Translations under genes and position numbers: made by a program
Notes under the pieces: model-generated
The model's input: the letters and a program-made list of their open reading frames with translations, nothing else
Databases searched by the model: none
What the model was told of the DNA's origin: nothing
NCBI GenBank assembly: GCA_014378805.1
Contig: JACMMY010000059.1
Span: 1 to 8,743 of the forward strand
DNA: 8,743 nucleotides
Source of the DNA: Moraxellaceae bacterium
GTDB taxonomy: Bacteria; Pseudomonadota; Gammaproteobacteria; Pseudomonadales; Moraxellaceae
Reading direction: 5' to 3'
Part shown: one piece after another, positions 1 through 5,654 of the stretch
How positions within the stretch are numbered: position 1 is the first letter of the stretch
Layout: every line of letters starts with the position of its first letter

Positions 1-462
1 CATTTTAATGACAAAGAAAGTTTATTTGCCGCATCGATTGCGGCGCATTGCGTGAATCAGTTGCCGACTTCAATCTTTGATTTGCCAGAATCAATGCCCA
101 TTACGGATGTCTTAAATCAAGTGGCGCATCGCTTTCAGAGCATGATTAATAGTCAGGAGGCGATTGAGTTACATCGGCTCATGGTGACGATTGCTGTGCA
201 ATATCCTGAACGAACACGGTTGTTTTATGATGCGGGTCCGCAACGGACGCATAATGAAATGGCACGCTTATTGGAACAGGCGCACCAGCAAGAAAAATTA
301 GATATCCCTGAACCGATGCTTGCTGCTGAGTACTTTTTATCGTCGTTTACAGGCTGCTCTCAGCTACAGAAAATTTTAGGCATTGGTGTCGAAAATATTG
401 ATGCTAGTGACCGATATGCGCGCGAGGTGGTTAAGCGGTTTATTCGCGCTTATCAAGTTTAA
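1..462 (+). CDS. TetR/AcrR-family transcriptional regulator, 3' part (5' end outside window)
   Basis: The frame is open from the first base of the window to the TAA at 460-462, giving 153 residues without an N-terminus. A GTG at 52 is only an internal codon, because coding upstream of it reads HFNDKESLFAAS. That matches the end of the TetR-type helix-turn-helix (the HF.(S/D)KE.LF signature after the recognition helix). Most of the DNA-binding domain therefore lies off the left edge. The rest is alpha-helical and fits a TetR C-terminal ligand-binding and dimerisation domain. Ligand and target genes cannot be told from this part. TetR proteins usually repress a neighbouring gene, but the natural target would be upstream, out of view. 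The gene converges on the nuclease gene with an 18-base gap, and no terminator hairpin is visible there. TetR-family assignment is fairly sure; the subfamily is not (an AefR-like C-terminus is one guess). Confidence 0.82.
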   Translation, partial: HFNDKESLFAASIAAHCVNQLPTSIFDLPESMPITDVLNQVAHRFQSMINSQEAIELHRLMVTIAVQYPERTRLFYDAGPQRTHNEMARLLEQAHQQEKLDIPEPMLAAEYFLSSFTGCSQLQKILGIGVENIDASDRYAREVVKRFIRAYQV

Positions 463-480
463 CCGAGTCGTCATGTTGAG

Positions 481-1461
481 TTAATGAGTCTGTAATAACG
501 CACGCCGCATTCGTATCAATAATCCACGTGTTGCAGGTTGAAATTGTGAGCTCATCGATACGCCGTAATCCGTCGGTTGATCATTTTTTTTTGTTGAAAT
601 ATGATTTGTACGACCTGAGAGATCACCATGACGCATTGCCATTTTAGTGGTCAATGGCATCTCAATAAGTTGTTTTTTAACGTGTTCAGGTAAGCTGGGG
701 AGTAAGTCGAGACCAATTTGGCTGTTTAACTCAGCCAGTGAGATGATATTCACCTGACCAGATGAATCGTTTGGTGAAAAATAAACGCCAGCTGCGTTAC
801 GCTTCGGAAAATAAACCACTTTATAGACATCTGATGGTACTAACACATTGCCAATTTTACGTAAATTATTTCCTCGAAATGCCGCACCTGTAATGATATA
901 CGCCTCACCTTCTTGTTTGACTAATTCGCGAGTGACCTCTTCCAAAAGTCGCCAAGGATTTTGATTATTATAACTATTTTGCGGAACGATATTTGCTAGA
1001 GAAAAACTGTCAAATTGCTGTGCACGACTGCCCATGTCGCCATTAGGTGACATGTGTCCGCGATCAAAACCACTGCCTTTGTAGTCGTTTAACGTCGCCC
1101 GATCGTCTTCAGCAAGCTGAGTTTCTTCATGGAAATTATTTTGCCGATCCAAAGTCTCCGCGCGTTTGAGGCGATCTCTCGTCAAGTGCTCTGCCGACCA
1201 AAGTGGTGTGCGAGTGATGGCAGAATACATCACCGTAAAACCATTAAAACATAATGTTTGTGTACGACGCGCCAAGGCTTGATTGGTAAAGTTCGGCGCA
1301 TCCTCCTGATAATAGTTTTGAGCACATGCGGCGTCATTTGTCACTGATTCTGAATAATGACTGGCATACGCGGTCACAATTTCGGCGTGCGCTACGTTAT
1401 GTGTAAGCAAAAATAGAAAAAGAACTTGAGTGATAACAATGTGACAGCGATAAAAAAACAT
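481..1461 (-). CDS. Exported DNA/RNA non-specific endonuclease (NUC1/Serratia-nuclease family)
   Basis: Predicted secreted or periplasmic sugar-non-specific nuclease that hydrolyses DNA and RNA with one catalytic metal ion. Numbered from the chosen Met, the core DRGHMSPNGDM begins at D133, with H136 as the general base. The motif NNQNPWRLLEE follows, whose first family-conserved Asn (about N166) and Glu (about E174) should hold the Mg2+. A signal peptide is clear: an Arg near the N-terminus, a hydrophobic run VLFLFLL, and an AHA cleavage site before EIVTAY. The mature protein has only two cysteines, in AACAQN and TLCFNG, which could form a disulfide. The ATG at 1461-1459 is preferred over an in-frame TTG at 1494-1492, which would add 11 residues. 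The ATG has an AAAGAG Shine-Dalgarno-like site five bases upstream, and the best candidate promoter would start transcription near 1474, downstream of the TTG. Length of about 326 aa is normal for the family. Role (nutrient scavenging or extracellular DNA turnover) is inferred. Confidence 0.92.
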   Translation of the reverse strand: MFFYRCHIVITQVLFLFLLTHNVAHAEIVTAYASHYSESVTNDAACAQNYYQEDAPNFTNQALARRTQTLCFNGFTVMYSAITRTPLWSAEHLTRDRLKRAETLDRQNNFHEETQLAEDDRATLNDYKGSGFDRGHMSPNGDMGSRAQQFDSFSLANIVPQNSYNNQNPWRLLEEVTRELVKQEGEAYIITGAAFRGNNLRKIGNVLVPSDVYKVVYFPKRNAAGVYFSPNDSSGQVNIISLAELNSQIGLDLLPSLPEHVKKQLIEMPLTTKMAMRHGDLSGRTNHISTKKNDQPTDYGVSMSSQFQPATRGLLIRMRRALLQTH

Positions 1462-1480
1462 TAGAACTCTTTGCTGAATA

Positions 1481-1509
1481 ATTAAATAGGGCAAGCATTA
1501 AAAAGACAA
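1481..1509 (-). promoter_or_regulatory. Candidate sigma-70 promoter of the nuclease gene
   Basis: Reading the minus strand, TTGTCT (1509-1504, 4/6 match to the -35 consensus) is separated by exactly 17 bases from TTTAAT (1486-1481, 5/6 match to the -10). The predicted start near 1474 leaves a short leader of about 13 bases before the ATG at 1461. The -35 lies inside the hairpin that terminates kup. It was found by eye only. Confidence 0.45.
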
Positions 1510-1533
1510 AGTTGATTATTCAACTTTGTCTTT
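1500..1533 (-). terminator. Intrinsic terminator of kup
   Basis: A perfect 14-bp inverted repeat (arms 1502-1515 and 1520-1533) encloses a 4-base loop. It lies 19 bases past the kup stop codon. On the minus strand the second arm ends in a run of five T (1504-1500), partly inside the stem. The stem is AT-rich, so efficiency may be moderate. It separates kup from the nuclease gene. On the plus strand no T-run follows beyond the stem's own TTT, so minus-strand use is favoured. Confidence 0.75.
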
Positions 1534-1552
1534 GTTGGATAACAATGAGCTT

Positions 1553-3430
1553 TTAAATTTCGATTTGGCTACCCATTTCGACTACACGATTGGTCGGAAT
1601 TTGAAAGAAATCACTGACCGAACTGGTGTTGCGCGACATCGAAATAAAAAGTTTTTCGCGCCATGGTGCCATACCGTCGCCAACTGTATGCAGAATCCGT
1701 TCACGCGAGACAAAGAAGCTGGTCATCATCATATCGAACGGTAATTGAAGAAGTTTTAAACCCTGTTCGACTGCATCTGGCACATTGGGTTGTTCTTTAA
1801 ACCCATAACGCGCCACCACGCGATAAAATCGATCATTAATTCTTTCTACGGTGATGCGTGTTTCTTCATCCACGTAGGGAATATCTTCAGTAAGAACGGT
1901 CATTAAGATATTGGTTTCATGCAATATTTTATTGTGTTTTAAGTTGTGGAGCAAAGCGTGAGGAACCACGGTCTGACTTGCGGTCATAAAGACAGCAGTG
2001 CCCATAACCGTATGTGCGGAGCTCGTGACATTATTAATAAATAAATCAAGTGGTAACGTTTCAGACTGTAGCTTCGCGAGCAACAGTTGACGACCCCGTT
2101 TCCATGTCATCATGATCGTAAATGCAATTGCGCCAACCAACAGCGGGAACCAACCGCCAGCGATAATTTTCAGTGAACTTGCGCCGAAGAAAATTAAATC
2201 AAGGATGAGAAAGGGTAATACAACCAAAACCACTTTCCACAGCGACCAGCGCCACAAGCTAAACATCACAAAAGCAACCAATAATGTATCGCACATCATG
2301 GTCATTGTCACCGCAAGGCCGTAAGCGGAAGCCAGATTTGAACTCGATTTAAACATCACCACAAGTACAATAATCGATGCGAGTAATAGCCAATTTAAAA
2401 AAGGAATATAAATTTGTCCAATTTCAGATTCGGATGTATGCAACACAGTAAATCGCGGTAAATAACCCAACTGCATCGCCTGTCTGGCGATAGAAAATAC
2501 ACCCGAAATCACCGCTTGCGACGCGATGACGGTTGCAATCGTAGCCATTGCAATCATTGGATAAAGTGCCATTTCAGGGACAAGTTTATAAAATGGATTC
2601 TCAATTGAGCTTGGATCGCGGAGTAATAAAGCGCCTTGACCTGCGTAATTCAAAAGCAAACACGGTAAGACGACGAAAAACCAAGCCAATTGAATCGGTT
2701 TACGACCGAAGTGCCCCATGTCTGCGTAGAGTGCTTCGCCACCCGTGATCGTCAAGACCACAGCACTCATGGTCAAAAAAGACCCAGTAGGATGATTGAT
2801 GACAAAAAGACCGGCCCAGTAAGGATTGACCATATTAAGAATGACAGGATTTTGGGCAATGCTATTTACCCCTAATACACCCAATGCCACAAACCAAAGC
2901 AAAGTAATCGGACCGAAAAACCGTCCGACTGAACCCGTGCCTATGCGCTGAATCATAAATAGACCAATCAGCACAGCAATCGTAATTGGAATAATAAAAG
3001 GAGTGAATACAGGCGTCGCAATCGATAGGCCTTCTACCGCAGACAACACAGATACCGCAGGCGTAATAATACCATCGCCAAAAAACAGAGCTGCACCAAA
3101 TAGACCGATCGCAATCAGAATTGCACGTGATTTTGATCCAATTCTTTTGTTACGCAAGCTCAGCGCCAACAGCGCCATGATGCCACCTTCACCGTTGTTA
3201 TTGGCACGCATGATAATAGCGACATATTTAATCGAGACCACAATCATCAGTGACCAAAAAATCAATGACAAAATGCCGAGAACGTTACTATATGTCAGTC
3301 CAATCCCATGAGAGACATGGAAGCATTCCTTCAGCGCATAAAGCGGACTCGTGCCGATGTCGCCAAAAACGATACCCAAGGCGGCGAGTGTTAACGCGGA
3401 CATCGCTGGGCGCTGTTGGGATTCTTGCAT
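1553..3430 (-). CDS. kup: Low-affinity potassium transport protein Kup (K+:H+ symporter)
   Basis: Inner-membrane K+ uptake protein of the KUP/HAK/KT family, thought to bring in K+ with protons. The N-terminus carries the hallmark GDIGTSPLYALKECF and then NNNGEGGIMALLAL, both in the first transmembrane helices of the family. About twelve hydrophobic segments follow over roughly 430 residues. A soluble C-terminal domain of about 190 residues ends in SQIEI. The chosen start gives 625 aa (beginning MQESQQRP), close to the usual length of bacterial Kup (E. coli 622), and has GGA eight bases upstream. In-frame ATGs at 3463 and 3496 would add 11 or 22 residues that do not resemble the family N-terminus, but they cannot be excluded. 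The gene is divergent from tRNA-Ser, with 121 bases between them. No convincing kup promoter was found by eye. A strong hairpin terminator follows the stop. No frame disruption is seen. Confidence 0.95.
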   Translation of the reverse strand: MQESQQRPAMSALTLAALGIVFGDIGTSPLYALKECFHVSHGIGLTYSNVLGILSLIFWSLMIVVSIKYVAIIMRANNNGEGGIMALLALSLRNKRIGSKSRAILIAIGLFGAALFFGDGIITPAVSVLSAVEGLSIATPVFTPFIIPITIAVLIGLFMIQRIGTGSVGRFFGPITLLWFVALGVLGVNSIAQNPVILNMVNPYWAGLFVINHPTGSFLTMSAVVLTITGGEALYADMGHFGRKPIQLAWFFVVLPCLLLNYAGQGALLLRDPSSIENPFYKLVPEMALYPMIAMATIATVIASQAVISGVFSIARQAMQLGYLPRFTVLHTSESEIGQIYIPFLNWLLLASIIVLVVMFKSSSNLASAYGLAVTMTMMCDTLLVAFVMFSLWRWSLWKVVLVVLPFLILDLIFFGASSLKIIAGGWFPLLVGAIAFTIMMTWKRGRQLLLAKLQSETLPLDLFINNVTSSAHTVMGTAVFMTASQTVVPHALLHNLKHNKILHETNILMTVLTEDIPYVDEETRITVERINDRFYRVVARYGFKEQPNVPDAVEQGLKLLQLPFDMMMTSFFVSRERILHTVGDGMAPWREKLFISMSRNTSSVSDFFQIPTNRVVEMGSQIEI

Positions 3431-3513
3431 ATAACTAATCCAATCTGTACTGATATCGCGCATCTTAACATTGAATGAAGGAATGGCGCATTTCATGCTG
3501 CAAAAATTCAGAT

Positions 3514-3541
3514 TGGCTTTAGCTCGGTTTTTCGGTAGACT
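3514..3541 (+). promoter_or_regulatory. Candidate promoter of tRNA-Ser
   Basis: TTGGCT (3514-3519) and TAGACT (3536-3541) are spaced by 16 bases, each about 4/6 to consensus. They are followed by a very GC-rich discriminator, ACCGCCCC (3542-3549), just before the mature tRNA start at 3552. A GC-rich discriminator is typical of growth-rate- and ppGpp-controlled stable RNA promoters. The -10 sits in the odd palindrome CGGTAGACTACCG (3533-3545). The call depends on position more than on box quality. Confidence 0.45.
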
Positions 3542-3551
3542 ACCGCCCCTT

Positions 3552-3642
3552 GGTGAGGTGTCCGAGTGGCTGAAGGAGCACGCCTGGAAAGTGTGTATGC
3601 GCTAATACCGTATCGAGGGTTCGAATCCCTCTCTCACCGCCA
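3552..3642 (+). tRNA. serX-like tRNA-Ser(GGA): tRNA-Ser, anticodon GGA, with encoded CCA
   Basis: The sequence is nearly identical to E. coli tRNA-Ser(GGA) as recalled. The acceptor arm GGTGAGG pairs with TCTCACC (one G:U pair), followed by discriminator G (3639) and CCA encoded at 3640-3642. The anticodon loop has GGA at 3586-3588 and reads UCC and UCU codons. The long class II variable arm has a 5-bp stem, ATGCG with CGTAT (one G:U), and a 7-base loop. The T arm contains GGGTTCGAATCCC. Total length is 91 bases with CCA, as expected for a serine tRNA. The gene symbol given is descriptive only. Confidence 0.97.
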
Positions 3643-3663
3643 CATTTTTATGTTGTATAAAAG

Positions 3664-3702
3664 AAAAAAGCCCAGTAGTCTTAAGACTGTGGGCTTTTTT
3701 TT
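3664..3702 (+). terminator. Intrinsic terminator after tRNA-Ser
   Basis: The hairpin pairs GCCCA with TGGGC and, beyond a small internal loop, AGTC with GACT around a TTAA loop. It is followed by eight T (3695-3702). The left arm is preceded by six A (3664-3669), so it could also stop minus-strand transcription. It begins 22 bases after the tRNA CCA and should insulate the tRNA from the polysaccharide operon. Confidence 0.9.
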
Positions 3703-3803
3703 GTTGTGCGGACAGATTAAAGTCTACTTATTTCGGTCTATTAAGAGCGCATTAGTTGTATTTTGTTGCGCTGTTGTGTTAGTGCGAAATATTTTTTTTG
3801 ACT

Positions 3804-3812
3804 TGCGATAAT
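3804..3812 (+). promoter_or_regulatory. Candidate extended -10 promoter of the wza operon
   Basis: TGCGATAAT matches the extended -10 pattern TGnTATAAT except at the first hexamer base. No -35 box is recognisable 17 bases upstream. Transcription would start near 3819, giving a leader of about 180 bases with the JUMPstart-like element near its 5' end. Other AT-rich -10-like sequences between 3917 and 3957 are possible alternatives. Confidence 0.3.
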
Positions 3813-3841
3813 GGTTTTTTTTCAAGCTCTTGCGGTTTTTG

Positions 3842-3878
3842 GTGCTCTCTTTTTAGCGTTATTATCAGGCGTTCGCGT
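3842..3878 (+). promoter_or_regulatory. Degenerate JUMPstart / ops-like element
   Basis: Three parts of the enterobacterial 39-base JUMPstart occur in the right order. GTGCTCT (3842-3848) is identical. TAGCGTTA (3854-3861) compares with TAGCTGTTA. GGCGTTCGCGT (3868-3878) compares with the ops core GGCGGTAGCGT, at 9 of 11 bases. GTGCTCT-to-ops distance is 26 bases against 25 in the classical element, although the middle part is shifted by two or three bases. In enterobacteria, RNA polymerase pauses at ops and recruits RfaH to read through long surface-polysaccharide operons. One of the two mismatches falls on an ops base thought to contact RfaH, so function is uncertain. Confidence 0.35.
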
Positions 3879-3895
3879 TGTAGTCGTTGTGTTAA

Positions 3896-3916
3896 AAAAA
3901 CCGATCATTGGTTTTT
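3896..3916 (+). terminator. Weak terminator-like hairpin in wza leader (possible attenuator)
   Basis: AAAAACCGA pairs with TTGGTTTTT (one G:T pair) around a TCA loop. Only the two C:G pairs give strength, and the T-run is inside the stem, so it may be merely a local fold. It lies between the ops-like element and wza, where an attenuator would be expected. Confidence 0.25.
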
Positions 3917-3999
3917 ATCTATAGAATTATAGTTAATAATATTTGCGTTATAGAACTTTCGGTTGGTTGGCTTTGTTTGAGTTTTGGGGTATGTGAAGT

Positions 4000-5082
4000 A
4001 TGTTGCGATTGACTCAGTGGATAGTTATTTCGGTATCGGTATCTTTTTTATTTGCTTGTGCGTTGGCTCCGGGAATGCGTGTTGGTGACTTACCGCCCTC
4101 AGGACAGCTCATTTCAGAAAAAGGCTTAAACATTCAAGTCGAAACAATCAATTCAAATAACATTCCAGTGACAAAAAATGAAAATAACACTATTGAAGCA
4201 TTGTCTTTATTTGATCAAAAAACGCACCCAATTTATTTGTTAGCGCCGGGCGACGTACTCGGAATTAATCTATGGGCAAATCCAGAAATTACACCGCCAG
4301 GCGCCGCATCGGGTTTTACGATTGACCAGCAAGGTTACATTGCTTTTCCATTGATTGGTAGAATTAAAGCTGCAGGCGAGTCATTAGAGGGTTTTTCTGC
4401 AAAATTGCAGTCGCGACTAAGTACTTATCTGAAACACCCAGATGTGCAAGTTGTTGTGCTTGCTTACGTGGGTCGTAAATTTTATGTGGATGGAGCAGTA
4501 AAAGCGTCAGGTCAGTTCTCTATCTCAAACCAGCCGCAAAATATTTTGAGTGCTTTAGCGAGTGCTGGCGGTGCGATTGAAACTGCCGACATGAGTAATA
4601 TTCTCCTCACTAGAAATGGCAAAAGTTATCATTTGGGTCTTTTTGATTTGCAAAAGAATAATCTGTCACCGAGTAAACTCCTGCTACGGGAAGGTGATAG
4701 TGTTCATGTCTATACCGCCGAAAATAGAAAGCTTTATCTTTTGGGTGAGGCTGGTGATCCAAGTGCACTCCTTATTCCTGAGCAAGGGATGAGTTTGGCG
4801 AATGTAATTGGTGAGGGGCGAGGATTAAATCCATTAACTTCTGATCGCGCTCAAGTCTATGTAGTTCGAGATAATGCTAAAAATAATTTGACAAATATTT
4901 ATCATGTTGATTTGTCGACGATTGCGAATCTTGCCTTAGCTGATCGATTTAAAATGCAGCCGAATGATATTGTTTACGTTGATGCATCAGGATTGGCGCG
5001 CTGGAGTCGGGTGCTGAATTTGCTTTTACCATCAGCACAGGGTTTAGGCTCAATCTCGGCAACAGGACGTATTTACAAGTAA
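4000..5082 (+). CDS. wza: Polysaccharide export outer-membrane lipoprotein Wza
   Basis: Forms the octameric outer-membrane channel for group 1/4-type capsule or exopolysaccharide export, docking with Wzc. The N-terminus is a lipoprotein signal with lipobox LFAC, so Cys20 would be lipidated. The polysaccharide export domain spans roughly residues 78-158 (YLLAPGDVLGINLW, then DQQGYIAFPLIGRIKAAG and HPDVQVVV). Two SLBB-like domains follow: about 160-238, starting GRKFYVDGAV, and about 244-328, starting KLYLLGEAG. The final 30 residues, with RWSRVLNLLLP, fit the amphipathic helix that forms the membrane barrel in E. coli Wza. Length of 360 aa is close to E. coli Wza (379). The ATG at 4000 places the signal peptide correctly; GGGG lies ten bases upstream. 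It is the first gene of the operon, 12 bases before wzb, and is intact. Confidence 0.95.
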   Translation: MLRLTQWIVISVSVSFLFACALAPGMRVGDLPPSGQLISEKGLNIQVETINSNNIPVTKNENNTIEALSLFDQKTHPIYLLAPGDVLGINLWANPEITPPGAASGFTIDQQGYIAFPLIGRIKAAGESLEGFSAKLQSRLSTYLKHPDVQVVVLAYVGRKFYVDGAVKASGQFSISNQPQNILSALASAGGAIETADMSNILLTRNGKSYHLGLFDLQKNNLSPSKLLLREGDSVHVYTAENRKLYLLGEAGDPSALLIPEQGMSLANVIGEGRGLNPLTSDRAQVYVVRDNAKNNLTNIYHVDLSTIANLALADRFKMQPNDIVYVDASGLARWSRVLNLLLPSAQGLGSISATGRIYK

Positions 5083-5094
5083 TTTTGGGGCCGT

Positions 5095-5523
5095 ATGAAT
5101 TTTCAGAATATATTGGTTGTTTGTATTGGTAATATTTGCCGAAGTCCGATGGCGGAAGCATTACTCAAAGAGGCCTGTCCAGATAAAAATGTATCTTCGG
5201 CTGGCTTGGAAGGTTTAGTTGGCGAAACTGCCGATCAGCATGCGATGGCGTGTATGAGTGAAATCGGAGTTGATCTTTCGTCGCATATTGCACGGCGTCT
5301 GGACGCTGCCATGTTAATTGATGCAGATTTAGTGCTGGCAATGACAACGCAACAAGTAAAAGCGATCGAAGAACGGTGGGCTTTTAGCAAAGGTAAAGTC
5401 TTTAGGCTCGGTCATTGGCGTGATGAAAATGTTGCTGATCCGTATCGAAAAGGAATGCCTGCATTTATTGAGGCCCAAAAATTGATTGAAAACGGTGTGA
5501 AGGACTGGGCTTTACATTTGTAA
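5095..5523 (+). CDS. wzb: Low-molecular-weight protein-tyrosine phosphatase Wzb
   Basis: Cytoplasmic phosphatase that removes phosphate from the tyrosine tail of Wzc, keeping the kinase in the cycling state that polymer export needs. The active-site loop CIGNICRSP gives nucleophile Cys10 and Arg16 (CX5R), and the general acid is Asp115 in ADPYRKG. Length of 142 aa is typical. The start at 5095 puts the catalytic loop at its normal position near the N-terminus. GGGG (5087-5090) lies four bases before the ATG, a rather tight Shine-Dalgarno spacing; the same octamer TTTTGGGG also precedes wza. It follows wza by 12 bases and is almost certainly co-transcribed with it. The gap to wzc is larger, 131 bases. 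Confidence 0.96.
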   Translation: MNFQNILVVCIGNICRSPMAEALLKEACPDKNVSSAGLEGLVGETADQHAMACMSEIGVDLSSHIARRLDAAMLIDADLVLAMTTQQVKAIEERWAFSKGKVFRLGHWRDENVADPYRKGMPAFIEAQKLIENGVKDWALHL

Positions 5524-5654
5524 CGCAAAAAAAACCAGATAAGAAATCAAATATAGTCAATGTTATTTGTAGTTGCTTGGGTACGTGTAGATAACGTTTT
5601 TGGATTTAAAAGTGCCTTGTTAGCGGTATTCATTAAATAAATGTTGGATAGAGT
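5524..5654 (+). other. 131-base wzb-wzc intergenic gap
   Basis: This gap is long compared with the 12 bases between wza and wzb. It is AT-rich, begins with an A-run just after the wzb stop, and shows no hairpin terminator, no convincing -35/-10 pair and no recognisable reading frame. It ends with GGATAGAG (5646-5653), a good ribosome-binding site for wzc. Confidence 0.6.

Larger units (their letters stand above)
3703..3999 (+). other. Non-coding T-rich leader/promoter region of the wza operon
   Basis: About 300 bases between the tRNA terminator and wza without a gene I can support. The plus strand is T-rich with several T-runs. In order it holds an extended -10 candidate (3804-3812), a JUMPstart/ops-like stretch (3842-3878), a weak terminator-like hairpin (3896-3916), and an AT-rich stretch (3917-3957) with further poor -10-like hexamers. 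The final part has the GGGG that may serve wza as ribosome-binding site (3986-3989). A 37-codon frame at 3811-3924 is discussed under findings. No direct repeat of the tRNA 3' end, as an attachment site would give, was seen. Confidence 0.7.

Noticed and set aside
52..462. GTG at 52 as the true start of the TetR-like protein
   Set aside because: Coding similarity (HFNDKESLF) continues upstream in frame to base 1, so the gene is cut by the window edge rather than starting at 52.
1526..1744. 72-aa plus-strand frame opposite the kup 3' end
   Set aside because: Lies antisense to the conserved Kup C-terminus and across the terminator; it is a shadow frame. The same holds for plus-strand frames at 2112-2324, 2548-2748, 2690-2875, 3003-3311 and 3250-3438.
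3566..3811. 81-aa plus-strand frame starting inside the tRNA-Ser gene
   Set aside because: It begins within the tRNA and reads through the tRNA terminator; the protein matches nothing recognisable and is Lys/Phe-rich because of A- and T-runs.
3643..3999. Integrative-element attachment site downstream of tRNA-Ser
   Set aside because: No copy of the tRNA 3' sequence and no integrase or transposase remnant were seen within the window.
4949..5347. Minus-strand frames opposite wza and wzb
   Set aside because: Antisense to well-conserved wza/wzb motifs, with no ribosome-binding site or family resemblance. Minus-strand frames within wzc and tviB were dropped for the same reason.
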